From the NCBI RefSeq assembly GCF_011044495.1, contig NZ_CP049143.1:6572001-6636000 (forward strand): a stretch of DNA of 64,000 bases, in the 5' to 3' direction. The notes beneath the pieces were generated by a model that was not told the origin of the DNA, ran no database searches, and saw nothing but the letters and a program-made list of their open reading frames with translations. The DNA comes from Roseimicrobium sp. ORNL1 (GTDB taxonomy: Bacteria; Verrucomicrobiota; Verrucomicrobiia; Verrucomicrobiales; Verrucomicrobiaceae). Every line of letters begins with the position of its first letter. The first letter of the stretch is position 1. A program made the position numbers and the translations under genes. Positions 26,206 through 34,436 of the stretch are shown here, piece after piece.

Positions 26206-27096
26206 ATGGCCAAGCCCCTTCTCATCTATCTCGATGGCAAACTCGTTCCGGAAACGGAGGCGAAGATCAGTGTGTTCGATCACGGTCTGCTTTATGGCGA
26301 CGGGGTATTTGAAGGCATCCGCTTCTACAATGGCCGCGTGTTCCGCCTCACGGAGCACCTCAATCGCCTGTACGAGTCCTCCAAGTCCATCCTGTTGACC
26401 GTGCCCCTCTCCTTCGAGGAGATGGAAAAAGCCACGCTGGACACCATCGCCGCCAACGGCCTGCGCGACGGCTACATCCGCCTGGTGATCACCCGCGGCG
26501 TGGGCCCTCTCGGCCTGAATCCCTACCAGTGCCCGAAGGCCAGCGTCTTCATCATCGCCAGCAGCATCTCCCTGTACCCGCAGGAGAAATATGACTGCGG
26601 CCTCACCATGGTGACCTGCGCCACCCGCCGCCCCACGGTGGCCGCGCTCAGCCCCCAGGTGAAATCGCTCAACTACCTGAACAACGTCATGGCCAAGATC
26701 GAAGCCATCCAGGGTGGCGGCGAAGAAGGTGTGATGCTCAATGAGCAGGGCTATGTGGCCGAGTGCACCGGCGACAACCTTTTCCTCGTGAAGCGCGGTG
26801 AAGTCTTCACCCCGCCCATCTCCGCCGGCGGCCTGGACGGCATCACCCGTCGCGCAGCCATGGACATGCTGAAGGAAATGGGCGTGACCATCCACGAGGT
26901 GAACATGACCCGTCACGACATCTTCACCGCAGACGAATGCTTCCTCACCGGCACCGCCGCTGAAGTCATCGCCGCCGTGGCACTCGACCGCCGTCTCATC
27001 GGCGATGGCAAGCCCGGCCCGCTCACGCAGAAGCTCGTGGCGAAGTTTAAGGCGCTGGTAAACTCCACCGGCACTCCGGTGACGTATCCAGTATGA
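26206..27096 (+). CDS. ilvE: branched-chain amino acid aminotransferase (class IV)
   Basis: A fold-type IV PLP enzyme of 296 residues that makes valine, leucine and isoleucine from their 2-oxo acids with glutamate. The ATG at 26206 gives MAKPLLIYLDGKLV, the usual strand at the start; upstream frame is repeat sequence. Family marks are SVFDHGLLYGDGVFEGIRFYNG, the PLP lysine in QVKSLNYLNNVMAK, the Glu in GYVAECTGDNLF, and DGITRRAAMDML. D-amino acid transaminase and aminodeoxychorismate lyase share the fold, but the FEGIRFYNGRVFRL and LNYLNN segments favour ilvE. No other isoleucine-valine genes are adjacent. Confidence 0.92.
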   Translation: MAKPLLIYLDGKLVPETEAKISVFDHGLLYGDGVFEGIRFYNGRVFRLTEHLNRLYESSKSILLTVPLSFEEMEKATLDTIAANGLRDGYIRLVITRGVGPLGLNPYQCPKASVFIIASSISLYPQEKYDCGLTMVTCATRRPTVAALSPQVKSLNYLNNVMAKIEAIQGGGEEGVMLNEQGYVAECTGDNLFLVKRGEVFTPPISAGGLDGITRRAAMDMLKEMGVTIHEVNMTRHDIFTADECFLTGTAAEVIAAVALDRRLIGDGKPGPLTQKLVAKFKALVNSTGTPVTYPV

Positions 27097-27208
27097 TGGT
27101 GATGCGTTAGCATCTGGCAGCAGGACAACGTAACCCGCTTCATGCGATACACGTGCCGTCCTGCTGCGTTACTTTCTGTCACTCTCATCCCCCTAAGCGC
27201 CCCCTTCC

Positions 27209-27796
27209 ATGAAATGTGACATGTGTGACAACGAAGCCACCGTCTTCCTGACCCAGATTGTGGACGGGAAGATGACGAAGGCGAACCTCTGCGAGAAATG
27301 CTCGAAGGAGAAGGGGGTCACCGATCCCGCGGGCTTCCAGCTCGCAGACTTCCTGCTTGGCACCGGTCAGCAGAAGAAGACGCGTGCCGCCTCCGTGGAG
27401 GACGACACCCTGGCCTGCCCCGCCTGCGGATTCACCCGCGCGCATCTCAAGAAGATTGGCCGTATGGGCTGCCCCGAGTGCTACCACACCTTTGCCGACG
27501 ATCTGGAGAACATGCTGCGTGCCATGCACAAGGGCACCCGCCACGTGGGCAAGATACCGGGCAAGCAGCCGGCCTTCGCCTCTTCCGCACCCGCGCGTGA
27601 AGAGATTGGCAGGCCTGCACCCGCTCCGGGCGCTGCGGTAGCCCCGCTTCCTCCCGCACCCAAGCCGGTGAATCCCAAAAAACGCATGGCCGACCTGAAA
27701 GCTCAAATCGAGCGGGCAGTCGCCGAAGAGCGCTTCGAAGATGCCGCCAGATTGCGGGATGAAATCCGCGCACTGGAGAGCGAAACCCAGGCCTGA
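27209..27796 (+). CDS. McsA-like zinc protein with UVR motif
   Basis: The protein is 195 residues with four zinc-binding CxxC pairs: CDMC and CEKC in the first 35 residues, then CPAC and CPEC at about 70-92. An alanine/proline linker follows. The C-terminal UvrB/UvrC motif (KKRMADLKAQIERAVAEERFEDAARLRDEIRALE) is a short coiled-coil that docks proteins. This is the layout of McsA, the activator of the arginine kinase McsB in Gram-positive bacteria. No mcsB follows here; the next gene encodes a small membrane protein. In Verrucomicrobia mcsA and mcsB are often adjacent, so the lone copy is worth noting. It probably acts in protein quality control. Confidence 0.88.
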   Translation: MKCDMCDNEATVFLTQIVDGKMTKANLCEKCSKEKGVTDPAGFQLADFLLGTGQQKKTRAASVEDDTLACPACGFTRAHLKKIGRMGCPECYHTFADDLENMLRAMHKGTRHVGKIPGKQPAFASSAPAREEIGRPAPAPGAAVAPLPPAPKPVNPKKRMADLKAQIERAVAEERFEDAARLRDEIRALESETQA

Positions 27797-27866
27797 GGCA
27801 AATCCCGGGGGCTGGTGGCAAATTTCCTGCAACAAAGCTGCGGCAGGTGAGTTAAATTGGGCAGTC

Positions 27867-28325
27867 ATGGAACCCTTCTCGAAAGACGACCCGCTTCACA
27901 AGCTCCTCGGCAAAGGCCGGGTAGCGGAGCCTCGTCCGAACTTCACCCAGAACGTGTTGCGCGCTGTCCGCCAGGAGCCCCAGAAGTTGGGTTTCTGGGA
28001 GCGCTGCCGTGCGTGGCTGGATGAGGAAGGCGGCTTTAAGAAGCTCAACCATGGAATTTTGGCCGCGGCAGCCGTCCTGACCCTCTCGTTGGTGGTCTGG
28101 AAACAGGCTGACACATCCAGCGGTAATCCTACCCATGTGGTGGCGACCTCCCCTTCAAAGGGCTCCTCTCCCGCCCAAGCGGTGGAGGCAGCGCCAGCTA
28201 CGGAAATGCCCGTGGAAACCGTGGTGGCTTCTGAGTTGGAGAGCCTGGATCACCTCAGCGTGATGCTGGCCCAGCAGAACACGTCCGCCATGACGGACAG
28301 TGAAATCGCCTCGTTCCTGTATTGA
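27867..28325 (+). CDS. small single-span membrane protein, unknown
   Basis: The protein is 152 residues from the ATG at 27867. The N-terminal 60 residues are cytoplasmic and charged (MEPFSKDDPLHKLLGKGRVAEPRPNFTQNV). One hydrophobic helix follows at about 63-78, then a serine/proline/threonine-rich extracytoplasmic tail. The pattern (short N-terminal soluble part with PRPNFTQNVLRAVR, one TM, low-complexity tail) resembles the anti-sigma-like small proteins found next to ECF sigma genes in this phylum. No sigma gene is adjacent, so this is only a resemblance. Confidence 0.7.
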   Translation: MEPFSKDDPLHKLLGKGRVAEPRPNFTQNVLRAVRQEPQKLGFWERCRAWLDEEGGFKKLNHGILAAAAVLTLSLVVWKQADTSSGNPTHVVATSPSKGSSPAQAVEAAPATEMPVETVVASELESLDHLSVMLAQQNTSAMTDSEIASFLY

Positions 28326-28519
28326 TCCTCCATTCCCGGATCAGTTCCAACGTCCAAAGAGACGGCCATGGGTGCGACCGATTGCGATGAGCAAGACATG
28401 CCACACCGACACGGCGCCGGGATGCCTCCTAATCACTGCGGAAACAGGCCGCTCCGGTGCGTTGTGGGCTAAATCTTTTGCCTATGCTTCGTCATTACAG
28501 GCAGCGGAATGCAAAATTG

Positions 28520-28549
28520 TTGACTTCCATTTTGGGAAGGACATATATG
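28520..28549 (+). promoter_or_regulatory. candidate sigma-70 promoter of the RRM gene
   Basis: TTGACT (28520-28525) and TATATG (28544-28549) are 18 bp apart. They stand about 105 bp upstream of the RRM start in an A/T-richer patch of the 331-bp gap 28326-28656, which has no convincing gene. The leader of roughly 100 nt would be long enough for a cold-shock type structured 5' UTR. This is read by eye and is only a candidate. Confidence 0.35.
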
Positions 28550-28656
28550 CGCGCCGCTTTCCGTCAGGGAGCTGGCAGGTTAGTGCATCTGGTTTTACGC
28601 CATGGAATCGATTCACTCTGTGCAAACCATGGCGGCTTTAGTGAAAGATAAACCAG

Positions 28657-29145
28657 ATGAACCTCTACGTCAGTAACCTCAGCTACAACCTGACCGACAA
28701 CGAACTGCGCGAAACTTTTGAGCGGTATGGTGCCGTCTCGCATGCGCGGATTATCCTCGATCGTGAAACCGGGCGCTCCCGTGGATTCGCCTTCGTCGAA
28801 ATGCCCAATGATGAAGAAGCCCGTGCGGCCATCAATGGCCTCAACAACGCCGACCTCGGCGGCCGCCCACTCAAGGTAGTGGAAGCCCGTCCTCGTGAAG
28901 ATCGTCCCTACACTCCCCGTCCTGGCGGTGGTGGTGGCGGCGGCGGCGGTGGTGGTGGCGGCGGTTACAAAGGCGGTGGTGGTGGTGGTGGCGGCGGCGG
29001 CGGCTACAAAGGTGGCGGCGGCGGTGGCGGCGGCTACAAGGGTGGCGGCGGTGGCGGCGGCGGTTTCCGCGACAAGGACAAGCGCGGCAGCTGGGATCGC
29101 GGCAAGCGCGATGGCGGCTTCGGCGGCGACGATGGCGGCTGGTAA
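28657..29145 (+). CDS. RRM RNA-binding protein with glycine-rich tail
   Basis: The protein is 162 residues. The N-terminal 80 form an RNA recognition motif: RNP2 is LYVSNLSYN and RNP1 is RGFAFVEM, both complete with the aromatic residues that stack on RNA bases. The C-terminal half is a low-complexity run of Gly with regular YKG units and a final basic stretch, like the glycine-rich RNA-binding proteins of cyanobacteria and plants. Such proteins are often cold-induced and can form condensates. A clear terminator follows the stop, so it is likely a single-gene transcript. It is the only RNA-binding protein of the window. Confidence 0.95.
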   Translation: MNLYVSNLSYNLTDNELRETFERYGAVSHARIILDRETGRSRGFAFVEMPNDEEARAAINGLNNADLGGRPLKVVEARPREDRPYTPRPGGGGGGGGGGGGGGYKGGGGGGGGGGGYKGGGGGGGGYKGGGGGGGGFRDKDKRGSWDRGKRDGGFGGDDGGW

Positions 29146-29186
29146 TACAGCGGCTTCCCCAACCGATAGATTTTTCTAACTTTAAA

Positions 29187-29218
29187 AGCGGCTCAGGTGT
29201 TCCTGGGCCGCTTTTTTT
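29187..29218 (+). terminator. Rho-independent terminator after the RRM gene
   Basis: An 11-bp stem (AGCGGCTCAGG, with one G-T pair) and a TGTT loop, followed by seven T residues. It starts 41 bp after the RRM stop codon. Confidence 0.9.
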
Positions 29219-29330
29219 GTCTCCGCATCGCAAGCTCGCCTGTCGGGACAAAATGTTTTGGAGGAGGCGACGACAACGGCTCCGTTTTGTGCGATGTCAA
29301 CACCATCTGCCGAGTACAGTCATTGCCGTC

Positions 29331-30083
29331 ATGAACAAGAACGCCTTCGTCCCTGCATTTCTCTTCTTCATGACTGCCGTCGGCAGCATGGTGCCTGCTC
29401 CTGCCCAGTCACCCGAAGCTCCCGCACAACCTGCGCCGCTTCCCTTCAAGGAGGAGAAAGTGGGCAACTTCCAGCTTGGTCCTGCAAAAGTGGAGGGAGC
29501 CTTCGTCGGCACGCCTATCACCGTGGACGAAGCCTTCACCACCGAGCATGAGAACGGGCCTCCCAGCGCCGCCTTCAAGGTGATTGTGCCCAAGGAGGAA
29601 GACGTACGCTTTCTCCCGGGTGGAAAAAAGACCGGCGCACCCGAGCTGCTGAAGCTCACCCTGCCCAACGCGGACGCCACGAAGGCGGTGGAAATCATCC
29701 GCTTCGTCACCCTCACCGTGCCGATGGGAACGAAGGAGGTGCGCCAGCAGATCGTTGCGAACCTGCTGAAGGAAAAAGTCTTCCCCATGGTGACCAACTC
29801 GTACGAGCAGGCGAAGCCCCTCGATCTCTATGCCACCAAGGTCGGCTCCTATGATGCGGTATCCATGCACCTGGAAATGACCAAGCCAACCAGCGGCGAA
29901 GTCTACCTGGTGAAGGCCATTGCGATTCTCCACCCCACGCAGCCCGGCTCGGTGCTGGCGCTGGTCATGGCAGACAACAAACTCAGCGAAGTGAAAACTT
30001 CGGAGGATCTCCAGTCCAAGGGCTTTTCCATGAAGATCATTCACTCGCTGAAGTTCCTGGATGAAGCGGGTGCGAAGCAATGA
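29331..30083 (+). CDS. secreted protein of unknown function
   Basis: The protein is 250 residues from the ATG at 29331. A signal peptide (MNKNAFVPAFLFFMTAVGSMVPAPA) is followed by a proline/alanine linker and one compact domain with alternating beta strands and helices. Segments such as VEIIRFVTLTVPMGTKEVRQQIVANLL and GEVYLVKAIAILHPTQPGSVLALVMADNKLSEVKTSEDL resemble small periplasmic stress or protease-associated domains. No catalytic or metal residues are apparent. It is isolated between a terminator and a large palindromic repeat, so probably monocistronic. The product is not recognised. Confidence 0.65.
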   Translation: MNKNAFVPAFLFFMTAVGSMVPAPAQSPEAPAQPAPLPFKEEKVGNFQLGPAKVEGAFVGTPITVDEAFTTEHENGPPSAAFKVIVPKEEDVRFLPGGKKTGAPELLKLTLPNADATKAVEIIRFVTLTVPMGTKEVRQQIVANLLKEKVFPMVTNSYEQAKPLDLYATKVGSYDAVSMHLEMTKPTSGEVYLVKAIAILHPTQPGSVLALVMADNKLSEVKTSEDLQSKGFSMKIIHSLKFLDEAGAKQ

Positions 30084-30180
30084 AAGTGGTGCGAGGACAC
30101 TCGCGCCTAGATCTGTAGCAGAGTTCCCAGAGCATTTTCATTAAGGCCGCAGCCGCAAATGAGGAGAGAGAAGACGCATT

Positions 30181-30442
30181 CGTCCCGGAGGGACGCTGGA
30201 TGGTAGCCGGTGGTGGAGGCCTGTAATCAGGCCGGGAACCACCGGATCATGGAGGAAAAAGATGCTCCGTCCCGGATGGGACGACGGAAGAGGTGGCCAT
30301 GGTCTTTTCCTCGTACCGTGAGTCTATGACGCTCTTCCGGCGTCCCATCCGGGACGCAAGAGCGTTTGGTGCGTGGATCCGGTGGTTGCGGTCGCTAAGG
30401 CTCCCTCCACCACCGGCTACCATCCAACGTCCCTCCGGGACG
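30181..30442. repeat. large palindromic element, family E, in a 408-bp gap
   Basis: Outer arms of 38 bp (30181-30218 and 30405-30442, one mismatch) begin and end with CGTCCCGGAGGGACG. Inside them are further inverted pieces around CCGGGAACCACCGGATC and its inverse, and a core with GTCCCGGATGGGAC and its partner GTCCCATCCGGGAC. Almost the entire 262 bp can fold on itself. The gap 30084-30491 holds no gene. Elements with a CCCGGAGGGACG core are a familiar sight in genomes of this phylum (recalled, not checked). Confidence 0.85.
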
Positions 30443-30491
30443 AGTTGCCAAAGCTCAATTCGAACTGGCTAGAGTTTTTAATTCAAACGCT

Positions 30492-31655
30492 CTAATTCAA
30501 CGCCGCCACCAGCGACAGCGTCTTTTCACCCGGCAGTGCGCCCAGTTCCATCTGGTTCATCACATACGCGAACGACAGCTTCCTCTCCGGATCCGCAAAC
30601 GCGAGGCTGCCACCGGCACCGGGATGACCAAAGGCCCTGCGACCCGCACCATAGATATGGCGGAGCTTTTCTCCCGCTTCACTAACGGCGTCCTTCATCA
30701 CACCTGCGGCGAAGGCCATGGGCGCATGCAGCACGGCATCTTCCTGCTGGGAAATCGTGGTCTCCAGCAGGGCCAGCACGGCATCGCTCACATATCGCGT
30801 GCCCTTCCAGACTCCCCCATCTGCCAGCATGGCGTAGAAGGAAGCCAGCCCGCGTGCCGAACCCACGCCACCCATGCTCGCATACCCGGGCGCGAGGGCC
30901 TCATGGCGATTCATCTCCTGCACCGCGCCAAGTCCGGTAGGTGAGGTGAAGGTACGAGCCGTGACGGACCCGCGCGTATTGAATGCCTTGAAGAACGGAT
31001 CCTTCCCCATGTCCGCCCTCAGCTTTCCGGGATAGAGCGTGGCCACGCGCGACATCAGTTCCTCGGGAAGTCCGATCCAGAAATCGATGCCCATGGGTTC
31101 CCGGAATCGTTCGTGGAAATAAGCACCCAGTGAGCTGGCGCCGGTGAGCCGGCGCACCAGTTCATCCAGCAGAAATCCAAAGGTGCGCGCATGATACCCC
31201 TGCTGCGTGCCGGGAGGGAACAGGGGCGGCTGCTTTTCAATCGCCGCAATGACCGCGGCGTAGTCGTGAATGGGGACCACCTCATCCAGCACGGAGAGTC
31301 CTGCGGTGTGCGAGAGCAACTGGCGCAGGGTCACCTCCTGCTTCCCTCCCCCTGCGAACTCAGGCCAGATGTCTTTGACCTTCGCTTCCAGTGCCATCCC
31401 CGCCTCCTCCAAGGCCACGAGACAAGTGACCGCGGCAGCCCCCTTCGTTGCGCTCCACACGGGGACCATGGTATCCCCTGTCCATGGCTCAATGCGCTCG
31501 CGCGTGGTATAGCCTTCAGACAGGTGCACGACTTCCTCGCCTTCAATGAAGACCGACACGGAAGCACCGATCTCGCCGCGCTCCCGGAAGTTTGCCTCAA
31601 ATGCGTCGGCCAGTGCCTGCCGAAGGTGCCCGATGTCCGTGTCCGTGGATGCCAT
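30492..31655 (-). CDS. beta-lactamase-fold serine hydrolase (EstB-like)
   Basis: A 387-residue protein of the class C beta-lactamase / esterase EstB family. The active serine lies in SATK (Ser68 and Lys71). The Tyr that assists is in GYHARTFGFLLDELVRRLTG, the form used by EstB-like esterases. Near the C-terminus, FGHPGAGGSLAFADPERK provides the HxG block. No signal peptide is present, so it should act in the cytoplasm as an esterase or on a lactone or peptide; a role in antibiotic resistance is not implied. The TPR gene lies directly upstream on the same strand (8 bp), so the two may be coexpressed. Confidence 0.9.
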   Translation of the reverse strand: MASTDTDIGHLRQALADAFEANFRERGEIGASVSVFIEGEEVVHLSEGYTTRERIEPWTGDTMVPVWSATKGAAAVTCLVALEEAGMALEAKVKDIWPEFAGGGKQEVTLRQLLSHTAGLSVLDEVVPIHDYAAVIAAIEKQPPLFPPGTQQGYHARTFGFLLDELVRRLTGASSLGAYFHERFREPMGIDFWIGLPEELMSRVATLYPGKLRADMGKDPFFKAFNTRGSVTARTFTSPTGLGAVQEMNRHEALAPGYASMGGVGSARGLASFYAMLADGGVWKGTRYVSDAVLALLETTISQQEDAVLHAPMAFAAGVMKDAVSEAGEKLRHIYGAGRRAFGHPGAGGSLAFADPERKLSFAYVMNQMELGALPGEKTLSLVAALN

Positions 31656-31663
31656 GCCCTGCT

Positions 31664-32134
31664 CTACAGCAGGTCCTTCACATCCACCAGATCCGGGTCA
31701 CGGCGCGCGGACTTTTTCAGGGTGGAGTCCATTTCAAAGGAGCGCTCCAACATCACCAGCGCACTGGTGAAATCACCCAGCCGCGCGTGGTAGCACCCGA
31801 CGTTGTAAAAGAAGACCGCGCGCTCCTGCAGCGAGGGCGGGCCATGAGTGAGGAGGTCCAGCGCCTCCTTCGTACGGCCCAGCTCATGCAGGCAGTACGC
31901 CTCGTGAATGAACCCTCCGGCCTCGGTGGGTTGCTTCTCCCGCAGGCGGCGGGCCAGGGCCAGGGCATCATCCCAGCGCTTTTCACCCATGAGACTGAGG
32001 ACAAAAATCTCCATCACGTCGCCACGGGAGAGCATTTCGGCAGGGAGCGAGTTCAGCTCGCGCCACACTTCCGAATACATGCCGAGCTCAAGGTATCCCT
32101 GCGCGGCGAGGATGCTGCGGTCATGGGGATTCAT
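31664..32134 (-). CDS. TPR repeat protein
   Basis: The protein is 156 residues from the ATG at 32134 (MNPHDRSILAAQGYLELGMY). An earlier ATG at 32176 adds a low-quality extension. Three or four helix-turn-helix TPR units cover the protein, for example WDDALALARRLREKQPTEAGGFIHEAYCL, TKEALDLLTHGPPSLQ, and AVFFYNVGCYHARLGDFTSALVMLERSFEMD. TPR units bind peptide tails of other proteins. There is no signal peptide, so it is a cytoplasmic adaptor, possibly for the serine hydrolase that follows 8 bp downstream. Confidence 0.8.
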   Translation of the reverse strand: MNPHDRSILAAQGYLELGMYSEVWRELNSLPAEMLSRGDVMEIFVLSLMGEKRWDDALALARRLREKQPTEAGGFIHEAYCLHELGRTKEALDLLTHGPPSLQERAVFFYNVGCYHARLGDFTSALVMLERSFEMDSTLKKSARRDPDLVDVKDLL

Positions 32135-32223
32135 TCGGTAGACAAGGCCGGGCGGTGATGAGCAGGATGCGGGCAAACTCGCATCTCATTTGCAAGCTCG
32201 CCATCAGAACGTAAATCCAACCC

Positions 32224-33189
32224 ATGAACAAGGCTTTTGTTTTGGGCGCAGGACTGGGCACGAGGCTGCGTCCACTGACGGATCAGCTTCCCAAGCCACT
32301 GATCCCTGTGTTTCACAAGCCGCTGATCACCTGTGCGTTTGAGCATTTGCTGAAAGCTGGAGTACGCGAGTTCATGGTGAATACGCATCATCTCCCCGAA
32401 TGCTACGCTGAAGCATTTCCTACCGGTGAATATCATGGTGCGCCCATCACCTTCCGCCACGAGCCGGTGCTGCTGGAGACGGCGGGTGGGATAGCCAACA
32501 TCGCTGACCTGGTGCGCGGTGAGTCTTTCCTTGTGTACAACGGCGACATCCTCACGGACCTGCCGCTGCAGCCGCTGATGGAGGAGCACGCGAAAGGGAA
32601 GAATCTGGTGACGCTGGTGCTGCGCTCCACCGGCCCGGCGAAGCACATCGCCTTCGACGCCGCCTCCGGCCTGGTCACCGACATCCGTGGCAAGCTGGGC
32701 ACGGAAAACATGGGCACGCACCAGTTCACCGGCATCTACGCAGTGAGCCCGGAGTTCATGGACCGCCTCACGCCCGGGAAGATCGAGTCCGTGATCCCTG
32801 TGTGGCTGGAGTGCCTCAAGCGCGGTGAACGCATCGGCGCGGTGGTCTCGGATGAAGGGCAGTGGTGGGATCTGGGCGATCGCGAAAGCTACCTCGATGC
32901 GCATGCAGCGCTCTGGGGCGGCGTGGAGAACGGCCAGCTCAAGTACCTCGCGGATGGCCTGGCGCCGGCGAATGTGAGCTTCGTGTCCCCGAAGGCCGAT
33001 GTGCATCATTCCGTGTCCCTGAAAGGCGTGAATGTCATTTCCGAGGGAGCGGTCGTGGGTGTGAATGCGACTTTACGCGACTGCATTCTGTGGCCCGGAG
33101 CGAAGGTCGCAGACCTGGCCTTCCTGAACCGTTGCATTGTGCGTCGTGGCATGACGGCTGAAGGAGTGCTCAACGGGAAAGATGTGTAG
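32224..33189 (+). CDS. murU: sugar-1-phosphate nucleotidyltransferase, MurU-like
   Basis: The protein is 321 residues. The pyrophosphorylase signature GAGLGTRLRPLTDQLPKPLIPV (residues 8-29) and the metal-binding D in VYNGDILTD are intact. A C-terminal extension from about 245 reads as a left-handed beta-helix (VSFVSPKADVHHSVSLKGVNVISEGAVVG). The next gene is AmgK-like. In Pseudomonas the AmgK-MurU pair phosphorylates MurNAc at C1 and makes UDP-MurNAc, a peptidoglycan recycling route that bypasses fosfomycin-sensitive MurA. A mannose-1-phosphate guanylyltransferase is the main alternative; Pseudomonas MurU lacks the beta-helix tail. The symbol rests on the pairing with amgK. Confidence 0.78.
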   Translation: MNKAFVLGAGLGTRLRPLTDQLPKPLIPVFHKPLITCAFEHLLKAGVREFMVNTHHLPECYAEAFPTGEYHGAPITFRHEPVLLETAGGIANIADLVRGESFLVYNGDILTDLPLQPLMEEHAKGKNLVTLVLRSTGPAKHIAFDAASGLVTDIRGKLGTENMGTHQFTGIYAVSPEFMDRLTPGKIESVIPVWLECLKRGERIGAVVSDEGQWWDLGDRESYLDAHAALWGGVENGQLKYLADGLAPANVSFVSPKADVHHSVSLKGVNVISEGAVVGVNATLRDCILWPGAKVADLAFLNRCIVRRGMTAEGVLNGKDV

Positions 33190-33248
33190 GGACGGCTTGC
33201 AATCCGGGCCGGGGCATCCAAGACTCCGCCCTTCCGCTCCCGCCCCCC

Positions 33249-34229
33249 ATGCCCGACGATACCGAACTCCTCCAGCTCACCCGCAAGGCCCTGCCCGACT
33301 GGCCCCGTGCCATGGCGCTCGAAGCTATTGTAAAGGGCGGCTCGGACCGGCGCTTCTACCGGCTGGGTTTCGAGAGTGCCACAGATGCCGGTGTGATCCT
33401 GATGGTGTACACCATGGCGCGCCCGGACAATCCCCGCTTCGTGCCCGCCACCCATCGCCTGGCCAATCTCGGTGTGCAGGTGCCACGCATCTTCGCGCAT
33501 GATGCCGAAACCATGTGCGTTTGGGTCGAGGATCTCGGCAATGTGGATCTGCACGCCTATCGTGACGAGCCTTGGGAAACCAGAAGGCCGCTGTACCAAG
33601 CGACGCTCGCTGAGGCGGCGCATCTGCATAACGTGGATGCCTCCGCGCTGAGCACCGAGGACATCGCCGAGATGGAGCTGTGCTTCGATGAAGCGCTGTA
33701 TGAATGGGAGCAGAACTATTTCCTCACGCACTTCGTGAGGGGATTTTCCGGAAGAGATACGAGCACCCCTGAGTTTGCCGAAGCGCGTGAAGCTTTGCAG
33801 TCGCTCCGCAGCCATCTTGCTTCCTTGCCACGTGGCTTGGTGCATCGTGATTTCCAGAGTCAAAACGTGCTCATCCGCGAAGGCTCCGCATGGCTGATTG
33901 ACTACCAGGGCGTGCGCCCCGGTCTCGCGGAGTATGACCTCGCTTCGCTGTTGCTGGATCCGTACGTCACGCTGTCCGATGCCGAGCGCGATGAGTTGCT
34001 GGCCTGGTATGCCGCACACACCGGACGTGATCTCACCACCATGCGTGAGACCTATCTCCTCTGCGCCGCCCAACGTCTCATGCAGGCCCTCGGCGCCTAT
34101 GCGAACCTGAGCCGCAACCTGAACAAGCCGCACTTCGAGCAGCATATCCCCGTGGCCGTGGAGAGATTGAAGGCAGTGTATGAAGCGCATCCGATGCTTA
34201 AGGCACTGCTGCCGCTGCTGGGCGAGTGA
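33249..34229 (+). CDS. amgK: MurNAc/GlcNAc anomeric kinase, AmgK-like
   Basis: A 326-residue aminoglycoside phosphotransferase-fold kinase. The nucleotide loop GGSDRRFYRL is near the N-terminus, the catalytic loop HRDFQSQNVLI follows at about 200, and the metal-binding IDYQGVRPGLAEYDLASLL comes next. IDYQGVR with YDLASLLxDP is the pattern of the AmgK/YihE-like group of sugar kinases, not of drug-modifying enzymes. It would phosphorylate N-acetylmuramate (and GlcNAc) at C1. It starts 59 bp after the murU stop on the same strand, so it belongs to the same transcript. The stop is followed by a family C repeat. Confidence 0.82.
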   Translation: MPDDTELLQLTRKALPDWPRAMALEAIVKGGSDRRFYRLGFESATDAGVILMVYTMARPDNPRFVPATHRLANLGVQVPRIFAHDAETMCVWVEDLGNVDLHAYRDEPWETRRPLYQATLAEAAHLHNVDASALSTEDIAEMELCFDEALYEWEQNYFLTHFVRGFSGRDTSTPEFAEAREALQSLRSHLASLPRGLVHRDFQSQNVLIREGSAWLIDYQGVRPGLAEYDLASLLLDPYVTLSDAERDELLAWYAAHTGRDLTTMRETYLLCAAQRLMQALGAYANLSRNLNKPHFEQHIPVAVERLKAVYEAHPMLKALLPLLGE

Positions 34230-34261
34230 GTTCACGTGGGTGGGTTTCCAGGCCTGATTTC

Positions 34262-34382
34262 TTAGCCGCAAAAAGACGCAAAAAACACAAGAGGGAAGGA
34301 CTCTTGGTGTTGCTACCCCATTCGATGTAGCAGGATCTGACGTCGATCCTTTTTTGAGTCTCTTGCGTTTTTTGCGGCTAAA
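34262..34382. repeat. palindromic intergenic element, family C copy 2
   Basis: The element is 121 bp with ends TTAGCCGCAAAAAGACGC and TTTTTTGCGGCTAA. The interior (TGTTGCTACC...GATGTAGCA) matches the interior of copy 1 at 21738-21860. Again it lies between two convergent genes (amgK and the oxidase). Confidence 0.8.
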
Positions 34383-34436
34383 AGATCAGTATTATTCCCG
34401 CTCAACTACGCGCCGCTTCGTTGACGCATTGTCATT

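Noticed and set aside
28300-28641. ORF of 113 codons between the small membrane protein gene and the RRM gene
   Set aside because: It has no family match and no ribosome site, and it overlaps the promoter candidate and the 5' leader of the RRM gene.
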